Below, one piece after another: positions 7,969 through 14,187 of a DNA stretch of 16,106 nucleotides (position 1 is the stretch's first letter; each line of letters begins with the position of its first letter). Origin of the DNA: JAFGPJ01 sp964439135 (GTDB taxonomy: Bacteria > Planctomycetota > Phycisphaerae > Sedimentisphaerales > Anaerobacaceae); NCBI GenBank assembly GCA_964439135.1, contig CAYTNN010000097.1:1-16106 (forward strand), read 5' to 3'. The notes under the pieces were generated by a model. It was not told where the DNA came from. It made no database searches and saw nothing but the letters and a program-made list of their open reading frames with translations. The position numbers and the translations under genes were made by a program.

Positions 7969-8059
7969 GAACAAATCCCCCATTACACTCGCGCGGGCTC
8001 AAGTTAATATCTCCGCAGGGACTCACAATTCGAATGCACGTAGTTTTAATTGTCGCTCT

Positions 8060-8518
8060 TTAATCCGGCTTGTCCGGCGTGTTTTTTAGCTTATGTTTTT
8101 TCACGTATCTTTCCAGAGGCCTGGCCACTTGTCCAAGACCCATCAGGACGAGGATTGCAATAAGAGTTGATACGATTGCCAGTTGATAGAAACGTCCCCC
8201 GCAAGCCATGCCGATACTTGAAACGAGCCAGATCGTCGCCGCGGTTGTCAGGCCGTGCACGCCGCCTCTATCCTGGATGATGGCACCGGCCCCCAGGAAT
8301 CCTACTCCGGTAACGATTTGAGCCGCGATCCTCGTAACATCGCCTGAGGTACCGGTTACCATTTCTCTGGAGATTATCGTAAAGACCGCGGCACCAAGAC
8401 AAATGAGCAGGTTGGTCCGCAGTCCTGCCGCCTTGCCGCTCACTTCCCTCTCCAGCCCGACCGCCGCTCCAAGAACAGTCGCCAGGATGATACTAAGTAA
8501 ATCGTCCGGCCAAATCAT
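8060..8518 (-). CDS. MgtC/SapB family membrane protein, 152 aa
   Basis: This is a small inner-membrane protein with the hallmark MgtC/SapB motifs: GLERE (21-25), AGLRTNLL (31-38), AAQIVTGVGFLGAGAI (65-80) and GLTTAATIW (89-97). Membrane segments lie at about 6-21, 35-50, 66-81, 90-105 and 110-128. It ends soon after the last one, so it is the short SapB-like form without the C-terminal ACT-like domain of Salmonella MgtC. MgtC relatives are linked to growth in low magnesium and to control of ATP synthase; the role here is not shown. The ATG at 8518 is 4 bp after the stop of the dehydroquinate synthase gene, and its ribosome-binding site (AGAAAGG) lies inside the last codons of that gene, so the two are almost certainly translated from one mRNA. 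Confidence 0.92.
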   Translation of the reverse strand: MIWPDDLLSIILATVLGAAVGLEREVSGKAAGLRTNLLICLGAAVFTIISREMVTGTSGDVTRIAAQIVTGVGFLGAGAIIQDRGGVHGLTTAATIWLVSSIGMACGGRFYQLAIVSTLIAILVLMGLGQVARPLERYVKKHKLKNTPDKPD

Positions 8519-8522
8519 CGCT

Positions 8523-9518
8523 CTACCTTTCTATTAGTGTTTCATCGACCTTCATGCCGAAGTGCCTGCCGGCCTTCTCGATATGACCGAGGACTTTGTC
8601 GCCCGGCTTGAGCGTCGTTACCGAAATCGCTTTGCCGTCCGGGCTGACCAGCCGAATCGTCTCGGCATTCTGCAAGACCAGGCCAATCGGTTGACCTTCG
8701 GCCTCGGCCTCGATCAGCATCATCGGCCTTTTTTCGATTTTGTTCCGGCCCAGGTAAGCCGTTTGACTCTTGCCCTGGAAATCCACCACCATAACCTCAT
8801 CGCCGGCCTTCAGGTCGGCCAGGTACTTGGTTTTTCCGCCCGGCGATAGAGTATAAGCGTGCACGGCTCCGGCGTTGACCCGGAACGGCCGGGACGCTAC
8901 GTAAGGATTGTCGATGGATTCGGAATGTACGAGAAAGAAACCGGATGCCGTGTTGCCGACAAGCATTCCTTCGCCCAAAGTCATTTGCGTGCAGGTATCG
9001 AGGCAGGCACGGTCGCCCATGCCAAGCTGCCTTGCCGTGGTGATAGTCGCCGTGACGAGGGCAACTTTTTCGCTGACGCCCTGAATGATTTCGGCGGTCT
9101 TTTTAATCTCGTTTATATTGCCGGTTTTCAATACAACGCCGTCCACGCCTTTTTCGAGTATCTCGACCATAAGTTTTGCCTGCTCGCTGTTTTCGACCTG
9201 CACCATAATATTTTTGCCCCGACGGGCGAGCAGATTTTCTATAGGAATAATCGTCCAGTCGAGCATTCTGAGAACAACAATTCTTTCGGCCGGTACTGCC
9301 GCGGCTTTATCTTCATCTTCCTTGCCGGCAATATCTATGAACTCGACGTCCTCGCCGGGCTTGATGTCGCCGCCGGCTTCGACTGTTTTGATTTTGCCGA
9401 ACTGCCGGACTTTGCCGCTATCGCCATCCGGCAGCACTACCGCTTCGGCACCGCTTTCGAGCGCGGCGATAGCGATATCCTTGCTATAAGGAACGACATT
9501 TATCCACAACCTTTTCAT
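8523..9518 (-). CDS. aroB': 3-dehydroquinate synthase II (archaeal-type), 331 aa
   Basis: This belongs to the DHQS-II family, which in methanogens converts 2-amino-3,7-dideoxy-D-threo-hept-6-ulosonate to 3-dehydroquinate by NAD-dependent oxidative deamination and cyclisation. It replaces the usual DAHP route into the shikimate pathway. The family signatures are clear: GMGDRACLDTC (166-176), GEGMLVGNTASG (182-193) and NPYVASRPFRVNAGAVHAY (204-222). The length fits the family. It is cytoplasmic with no signal peptide. The ATG at 9518 has AAAGGA 8 nt upstream. The partner aldolase (ADH synthase, DhnA-like) is not in the window. Homologues such as GriH of Streptomyces use an analogous reaction to make 3-amino-4-hydroxybenzoate, so secondary metabolism is a real alternative. 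The family is certain; the exact reaction is less so. Confidence 0.92.
   Translation of the reverse strand: MKRLWINVVPYSKDIAIAALESGAEAVVLPDGDSGKVRQFGKIKTVEAGGDIKPGEDVEFIDIAGKEDEDKAAAVPAERIVVLRMLDWTIIPIENLLARRGKNIMVQVENSEQAKLMVEILEKGVDGVVLKTGNINEIKKTAEIIQGVSEKVALVTATITTARQLGMGDRACLDTCTQMTLGEGMLVGNTASGFFLVHSESIDNPYVASRPFRVNAGAVHAYTLSPGGKTKYLADLKAGDEVMVVDFQGKSQTAYLGRNKIEKRPMMLIEAEAEGQPIGLVLQNAETIRLVSPDGKAISVTTLKPGDKVLGHIEKAGRHFGMKVDETLIER
8526..8532 (-). promoter_or_regulatory. Internal Shine-Dalgarno coupling the dehydroquinate synthase and MgtC genes
   Basis: AGAAAGG on the minus strand spans the last sense codons of the synthase gene, ends right before its TAG stop, and is 7 nt from the MgtC ATG. 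This arrangement is typical of translational coupling. Confidence 0.65.
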
Positions 9519-9599
9519 TGTGCGTATCCTTTACTTTAATTTTACAATTCCCGCAAAGACAGGAATCCTTGCCTTATAGTTCTTTCCCTTTATACCAGG

Positions 9600-9628
9600 A
9601 TTAAAATCCAATCCATGAAGTATGTCAA
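9600..9628 (-). promoter_or_regulatory. Sigma70-like promoter of the dehydroquinate synthase-MgtC operon
   Basis: On the minus strand a perfect TTGACA (9628-9623) is followed by a 17-bp spacer and TTTAAT (9605-9600), 5 of 6 consensus. Transcription would start near 9593, about 75 nt upstream of the ATG at 9518. Confidence 0.65.
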
Positions 9629-9671
9629 CAGTTTTTGCCGGCAATGCCATAAATAGAAACGTATCATTTTG

Positions 9672-9700
9672 TTGACATTGACTGAATAGCCGGTTATTGT
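9672..9700 (+). promoter_or_regulatory. Sigma70-like promoter of the lipoprotein gene
   Basis: A perfect TTGACA (9672-9677), a 17-bp spacer and TATTGT (9695-9700) point toward the plus-strand gene at 9889. The predicted start near 9707 leaves a fairly long leader of about 180 nt. The boxes are good; that the promoter is used is inferred. Confidence 0.55.
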
Positions 9701-9888
9701 GGGATTATGCCGAGATGTTCACGAATTGTAATCGAATGCACGAGTCGCGGGCGGCCGTCATGACAGTGACAAGTTCGTAGCGAAGCTGTAGACGCTAATT
9801 GGTCGACGATTTCAACCTTTGCTTCGTGTCTGACCCGTACAAAAAGGTGCACTCATTAAAGCAAATTTTTCATGTAAAGGGTTTGACT

Positions 9889-10818
9889 ATGAAATTTTAT
9901 TTTGACCATGTATGGAGAATTCTTTTAACTTGGAAACCTGCTGCATATTCTTTTGTTGTTTTATGTATTTTTTCGTTACTTGTTATGCCATCTTGCCGGA
10001 AACAATCACAACCAAAGCCTCCACCTGGACCGCCTCCGCCTGATATAAGTGATTGTACACATGTCGAACTTCGGTATTCTCCATCGAAATTGGAGTACTT
10101 TATTTCCAGAGTTAGTCTCCTTAGCCCCAAGGAGGTAAATGATGTGGAATCTCTTGTACCAACCGTTGTTAATGATCCAGAGATTATTAAAGCGCTAGCT
10201 CATGATGTAAACCAGGGAACATTTCAGTATTATTCAAGGCAAGGTGTACCAGCAATCAAACATTTTGTTAACATCATTTGCTATCGTAATGGTGAATTTG
10301 TAACCGCTTTCGTCAAGACACACAAGCAAGTACTTATCGGGACAAAAAATTATATTTATGAAAACGGAGTCTGGCCAAGTCTGGAAAAGCTCAAACCAAC
10401 GGGCCTCACATCTAAAATCACGTCACTCAGATTACGAAATAAATGTGGAGCAAACATGGCGCTGCTTAAGAGTACCATTATCGAGGATCCCCTTACTCAA
10501 AAAAAACAATATCCGGTTCCATCCAAATGGTGTGATATTCTACTAAGGCGATACCCTCCTGGAGGAACAGAGCAATTTAAATGTCCAAGCCAAGGCGAAG
10601 GCAAGTGTCATTATGCGATGAATCCCAATTGTAAGTCAGATTCGCCACCGGACACTGTACTCTTATTTGAGACCAAAGCCGGCTGGAATCAACACGGCGG
10701 ACCTGAACTGTTTACGTTTGACAACCACGATCCCAAGGGTGGTTGTGTCCTCTTAAACAACCGCACTGTAAAGTTCATTCGCACAAAAGAAGAACTCCAG
10801 CAACTCCGATGGAAATGA
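9889..10818 (+). CDS. Probable lipoprotein with a degenerate prepilin-type H-X9-DG domain, 309 aa
   Basis: An N-terminal hydrophobic segment (about 18-34) ends in MPS-C36, which resembles a weak lipobox, followed by a proline-rich linker (42-51); it is probably a lipoprotein. Residues about 55-180 are not recognised. Residues about 186-309 resemble the C-terminal domain common in planctomycete prepilin-like proteins: FKCP (230-233), YAMNP (242-246), PDTVLLFETKAGWNQHGGPE (254-273), H280 and a terminal LRW. The usual H-X9-D-G motif reads H280-X9-N290-N291 here. The N-terminal GFTLIE prepilin motif is absent. Five cysteines (186, 215, 232, 240, 248) could pair. The ATG at 9889 has AAAGGG 7 nt upstream; an in-frame TTG at 9799 lacks one. 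Base composition is markedly AT-rich (33% GC in one 60-bp line, 45% in another) against about 68-70% in two lines of the GH172 gene. Function unknown. Confidence 0.75.
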   Translation: MKFYFDHVWRILLTWKPAAYSFVVLCIFSLLVMPSCRKQSQPKPPPGPPPPDISDCTHVELRYSPSKLEYFISRVSLLSPKEVNDVESLVPTVVNDPEIIKALAHDVNQGTFQYYSRQGVPAIKHFVNIICYRNGEFVTAFVKTHKQVLIGTKNYIYENGVWPSLEKLKPTGLTSKITSLRLRNKCGANMALLKSTIIEDPLTQKKQYPVPSKWCDILLRRYPPGGTEQFKCPSQGEGKCHYAMNPNCKSDSPPDTVLLFETKAGWNQHGGPELFTFDNHDPKGGCVLLNNRTVKFIRTKEELQQLRWK

Positions 10819-10828
10819 AAAATACTAT

Positions 10829-10928
10829 NNNNNNNNNNNNNNNNNNNNNNNNNNNNNNNNNNNNNNNNNNNNNNNNNNNNNNNNNNNNNNNNNNNNNNNN
10901 NNNNNNNNNNNNNNNNNNNNNNNNNNNN
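10829..10928. other. Assembly gap of 100 Ns
   Basis: Exactly 100 undetermined bases, the usual placeholder for a scaffold join of unknown size. The 5' part of the DUF3795 gene at 10929 is lost in it. Reading frames that cross it are artefacts. Confidence 0.98.
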
Positions 10929-11126
10929 GCCGAAGAGCTTTATTGTGACGGCTGTAAGTCGGACAGAACACCTTTTAACTGTGAAGCCAAGAAATGCGCC
11001 ATCAGCAGGAATCTGCCCACCTGCGCGCACTGCGATGATTTTCCATCCTGCGACAAAGAAATCTGGACGAAGTGGCCGCAGCTTAAGGAAAAGGTGCAGG
11101 CAATGCGGAGCAAACTTAGCACTTAG
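10929..11126 (+). CDS. DUF3795 cysteine-rich protein, C-terminal fragment (5' end lost in assembly gap)
   Basis: The last 65 codons are visible. Cysteines are arranged as CDGC, then FNCEAKKC, then CAHCDDFPSC, followed by WPQLKEKV near the end; this is the typical C-terminal half of DUF3795 proteins. These are small cytoplasmic proteins thought to bind a metal such as zinc by their cysteine pairs; no enzymatic function is established. A full family member is usually about 110-160 residues, so perhaps half is missing. The frame is open right up to the N run, so this is truncated by the assembly rather than necessarily broken in the cell. Confidence 0.8.
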   Translation, partial: AEELYCDGCKSDRTPFNCEAKKCAISRNLPTCAHCDDFPSCDKEIWTKWPQLKEKVQAMRSKLST

Positions 11127-11153
11127 CCGGCATTTGTTTTTTTAAAGAAATAG

Positions 11154-11182
11154 TTGCCTGCCAACGTGTCCGGTGGTATTGT
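11154..11182 (+). promoter_or_regulatory. Likely sigma70-like promoter of the repeat-protein/GH172 operon
   Basis: TTGCCT (4 of 6) is followed by 17 bp and TATTGT (4 of 6), the same -10 hexamer as the promoter at 9672-9700. Transcription would start near 11189, giving a leader of about 68 nt. A hairpin (CCCAG 11197-11201 with CTGGG 11210-11214, extendable by T-A and G-U pairs) lies near the start of that leader. Confidence 0.45.
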
Positions 11183-11244
11183 GATATGCGGATATGCCCA
11201 GTTGCGTAGCTGGGTAGTTGACGAGTCGGGAAACACACTTTTTC

Positions 11245-11250
11245 AGGAGG
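11245..11250 (+). promoter_or_regulatory. Shine-Dalgarno AGGAGG deciding the start of the repeat-protein gene
   Basis: A full AGGAGG 6 nt before the ATG at 11257 fixes the start there rather than at an in-frame TTG at 11218, and leaves the signal peptide at the N-terminus. Confidence 0.8.
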
Positions 11251-11256
11251 TTTATC

Positions 11257-12522
11257 ATGAGTCGGATACTTCACAAAACAATCGGTAAGACCTTTGTTCT
11301 GGTTTGTCTTATGTTATTCGTTCCGACGTCGCTTGTCTGGGCGGCCGAGGACATCACAGGTCAGTGGGAGATGAAGATGGATTTCGGCGGCCGGGATAGC
11401 TTTGCCACGGTGTCTATCTCCAAACAGGCAGACGGCAGTCTCACTGGAAAATGGGGTTCCACAGACCTGTCCGATGTAAAATTCCAGGATGGAAAGCTCA
11501 CGTTTGTTCGTATAATTCAGTTCGGCGACCAGGAGTTTACAATGGATTATGCCGGCACTCTCAAAGACGGCAAGATCACAGGCACAATGTCGAGCGACCA
11601 GGGTGAATTCGACGTCAACGGGACCAGGTTCAAGCCCAAGTGCGCCGCACTCGGTCGCTGGGACATAAACTTTAATGTCGGCGATCGTCAAATCAATGCC
11701 AGGCTGTCAGTCTCCGAAAAGTCGGACGGCACGCTTGACGGCAAATGGAGCGAGGAAGGTGAGCACGTAATCTCCGATATTAAATTTAAAGATGGAAAGC
11801 TTAGCTTTACTCGACAAAGCAAGATCGAAGATTTCGAGTTCGAAACTACTTATGAGGGCCAGATCAAAGGCAATGAGCTAACCGGAACGATGAAAAGTGA
11901 TATGGGGGATATACCTGCTAATGGCAAGCGGGCAGGGGCGCTGCTTATTGGCAAGTGGGACCTGACAACGGAATCCGAATTCGGCACGAATAAAAGTATG
12001 ATGCGGGTCAATGGAGACATGACCGGCAGGTATGAGTTCTTCGGCGGCGAGATTCCCATGAAGGACCTTAAACTCGAAGGCAACCAGGTGACATTCACTC
12101 TCGAAATGGGCTGGGGTGACCAGACCTTCACTTTGGACTTCAAAGGTACGCTGGACGGCAAGAACCTCAAAGGCCAAATGACCTCGGACAGGGGCACCAG
12201 CGATATAACCGGCAAGAAGGTCGAGCAAGCTTCGGCCGCCGTCGGGACATGGGAATTCACGAGGGAATCCTCGCAAGGGACGCGGACCAGCACGCTGAAG
12301 ATCAAGCCGGACATGACCGGGACGTACACGATGCGTGACAATGAGGTGGCCGTTAAAGACCTGAAAGTCGATGGAAACAATGTGAGCTTCAAGCTTGAGC
12401 TAAGCTTCAACGACAGGCAGTTCACGATGGAATTCAAGGGCAAAGTTGAAGGAAAAACCCTCAATGGCGAATTCATCACACAAAGAGGCGCCCGCGAGGC
12501 TGTCGGCAAGAAAATTGATTGA
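11257..12522 (+). CDS. Secreted protein of four tandem beta-rich repeats, 421 aa
   Basis: A signal peptide (residues 1-30, cut after VWAA) is followed by four repeats of about 95 residues at about 33-127, 131-226, 230-321 and 329-420. Each begins with G-x-W (W37, W135, W234, W332), has a central DG or DMTG turn followed by a K/R-W/Y strand, then DLK/DIKF-xDGK-LTF, then FTxxFxGxxxGxxLxGxMxSxxG, and ends NG/TGK. The alternating pattern suggests each repeat is a small antiparallel beta-barrel or sandwich, lipocalin-like in outline. No catalytic motif or cysteine pair was found. Repeats 1-2 share DGKL(T/S)F and repeats 3-4 share DMTG and (E/D)GNxV(T/S)F, so the array probably grew by duplication. 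It is 19 bp upstream of the GH172 gene in the same direction, so it may bind a glycan or serve as an envelope accessory. No function can be assigned. Confidence 0.82.
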   Translation: MSRILHKTIGKTFVLVCLMLFVPTSLVWAAEDITGQWEMKMDFGGRDSFATVSISKQADGSLTGKWGSTDLSDVKFQDGKLTFVRIIQFGDQEFTMDYAGTLKDGKITGTMSSDQGEFDVNGTRFKPKCAALGRWDINFNVGDRQINARLSVSEKSDGTLDGKWSEEGEHVISDIKFKDGKLSFTRQSKIEDFEFETTYEGQIKGNELTGTMKSDMGDIPANGKRAGALLIGKWDLTTESEFGTNKSMMRVNGDMTGRYEFFGGEIPMKDLKLEGNQVTFTLEMGWGDQTFTLDFKGTLDGKNLKGQMTSDRGTSDITGKKVEQASAAVGTWEFTRESSQGTRTSTLKIKPDMTGTYTMRDNEVAVKDLKVDGNNVSFKLELSFNDRQFTMEFKGKVEGKTLNGEFITQRGAREAVGKKID

Positions 12523-12541
12523 CGGTAATAAGGTTGATAGT

Positions 12542-14179
12542 ATGAATCACAATAAAAGCAGATTGATCAGAGCCGGACATTCACGAATCGTAGCGAGTCT
12601 GGCGATTTGTCTATTGTGTTGCAGCATTGCGTTTGCGGATTTCATGGCGGCCCTGGCCCGGCCGCATGACGGACGCAGCATGCGGGCAACTTCAACACAC
12701 AAGATCGGGCCGGACGGTAAGCCCGATCCGAACGGCGTGCCCGACCCGAACAGCAATCGCGACAACAGCAGCGTTCAGCCGGGGCAAAAGAAAATCTTAC
12801 TTGATGTCAAGGGCCCGGGGGTAATCACCCATATCTGGATGACGTTCCTCGGGCCCGAGCCGCACCCCTGGGCGAAGAACGGCTCGGCCAATCACCAGGA
12901 AATGCTGCTCCGCATGTACTGGGACGGCAGCGAGCGGCCGGCGGTCGAGGCACCGGTGGGCGATTTCTTCGCCAACAGTTTCGGCAAACGCAGCGAGGTG
13001 ATAAGTCTGCCGGTCGCGGTCGAGGATGCGGACTCCTACAATTGCTTCTGGCACATGCCGTTTCGCAGGTCCGCGCGCATCGAGGTCATCAACCAGAGCG
13101 ACAAACCTATTAGCCTGCTCTACTACAACATCGACTGGATTAAGAAAGAGCATATTAGTGACGATACGCCGTATTTCTACGCGCAGTATCGACAGGAGTA
13201 TCCCGTCGAACACGGAAAGGATTACGTCCTGCTCGATACCAAGGGCAAGGGTCACTACGTCGGCACCGTTTTGAGCGTGCGGACTCGCAGCCCCTCCTGG
13301 TTCGGCGAGGGCGACGAGAAAATCTATATCGACGGCGAGCAAAACGCCTCGATCTGGGGTACTGGGACGGAAGATTATTTTCTTTCCGCCTGGGGACTCA
13401 AGACCACAAGCACACCATTCTTCGGCGTCCCCTACTTCGACCAGTGGGGCATCGTCGGCGGTCATACCAGCGCCTACCGGTGGCACGTCACCGACCCGAT
13501 TGTATTCAATAAGGCAATCAAAGTGACATTCGAGCACTTCGGCTGGATGTCGCCGGACGAGAATCCAGATTACAAGTCCCACAGTTGGAACGAACGCGAA
13601 GACGACTACTCCAGCGTGGCCTTCTGGTACCAGACGGGCGAGCCCACTTTCGAGGCCCGCGCCCCGCACGCCCGGCAGCGGACGCTCCCTTGCCTCGACC
13701 GGATTATCTCTGCTCGCGAATACACGGCGGGCGAATATCACGGCATGGGCGAAGTCGTAGCCCAGAATCTGGATATCTATCCCGAAGGCCATTTGTTTTA
13801 CCAGCCGGAAGGGCCGGACGACGCCTGGATCGAGATTCCCTTCGAAGTCGAGAAGAAAGAGCCGCAGCGTTTGCTGCTGGTCATGACACAGTCTTACGAC
13901 TACGGCAAATACCAGTCGTACCTGGACGGCGTTAAGCTCGGCGGGGTCATGGACCTCTACAGCAGTGAGACCTCGACTCGCGAATATCACCTGCTGGACT
14001 TCTGGCCGGAGCCGGGCAAATACAAGCTGCGTCTGGAGTGCGTCGGCAAAAATCCCATCTCCGGCGGCTGCTACCTCGGCATCGAATCGGTCCGCCTGCG
14101 CCGGCGTCGCCCGCGGGTAAGCCAATACCGTCACGATGTCGATAAAGACTGGCGAAAGAAACCAATATTGTACGAATAA
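12542..14179 (+). CDS. Secreted GH172 family glycoside hydrolase (former DUF2961), 545 aa
   Basis: A signal peptide (about residues 1-32, cut after AFA) leads into a GH172 jelly-roll domain (about 40-400). Conserved parts include RSMRATST (45-52), GPGVITHIWMT (91-101), VGDFFANSFG (139-148), SYNCFWHMPFRRSARIE (165-181), and FGEGDEKIYIDGE to GTGTEDYF (254-280). E256 and E277 are 21 residues apart, the same spacing as the two catalytic glutamates I recall for the Bifidobacterium founding enzyme (E270 and E291). Known GH172 members act on alpha-D-fructofuranosides or on D- or L-arabinofuranosides. A further beta-sandwich at about 405-520 may bind carbohydrate. I chose the ATG at 12542 (AAGG 8 nt upstream); a longer frame from 12446 would overlap the preceding gene. 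GC is high (about 68-70% in sampled lines). It is 8 bp from the convergent esterase gene. Substrate undetermined. Confidence 0.9.
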   Translation: MNHNKSRLIRAGHSRIVASLAICLLCCSIAFADFMAALARPHDGRSMRATSTHKIGPDGKPDPNGVPDPNSNRDNSSVQPGQKKILLDVKGPGVITHIWMTFLGPEPHPWAKNGSANHQEMLLRMYWDGSERPAVEAPVGDFFANSFGKRSEVISLPVAVEDADSYNCFWHMPFRRSARIEVINQSDKPISLLYYNIDWIKKEHISDDTPYFYAQYRQEYPVEHGKDYVLLDTKGKGHYVGTVLSVRTRSPSWFGEGDEKIYIDGEQNASIWGTGTEDYFLSAWGLKTTSTPFFGVPYFDQWGIVGGHTSAYRWHVTDPIVFNKAIKVTFEHFGWMSPDENPDYKSHSWNEREDDYSSVAFWYQTGEPTFEARAPHARQRTLPCLDRIISAREYTAGEYHGMGEVVAQNLDIYPEGHLFYQPEGPDDAWIEIPFEVEKKEPQRLLLVMTQSYDYGKYQSYLDGVKLGGVMDLYSSETSTREYHLLDFWPEPGKYKLRLECVGKNPISGGCYLGIESVRLRRRRPRVSQYRHDVDKDWRKKPILYE

Positions 14180-14187
14180 CCAGCCTT

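Larger units (their letters stand above)
9519..9888. other. 370-bp divergent intergenic region with two promoters
   Basis: This separates the minus-strand dehydroquinate synthase operon from the plus-strand lipoprotein gene. It holds one well-formed sigma70-like promoter for each direction (listed separately), leaving leaders of about 75 nt (minus) and 180 nt (plus). A GTCATGAC palindrome lies in the plus leader near 9757. No gene, tRNA or recognisable riboswitch was found. Confidence 0.6.

Noticed and set aside
10743..11126. A plus-strand frame running through the N gap
   Set aside because: It joins an out-of-frame part of the lipoprotein gene to the DUF3795 fragment across unknown sequence; only the part after 10929 is supported.
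11127..11150. Possible terminator after the DUF3795 fragment (run of seven T)
   Set aside because: No stable stem precedes the T-run; only a 6-bp self-complementary GCCGGC with no loop is present.
12797..14134. A 445-codon open frame on the minus strand
   Set aside because: It lies wholly opposite the GH172 gene, has no family motifs or ribosome-binding site, and is the mirror of a GC-rich coding sequence.
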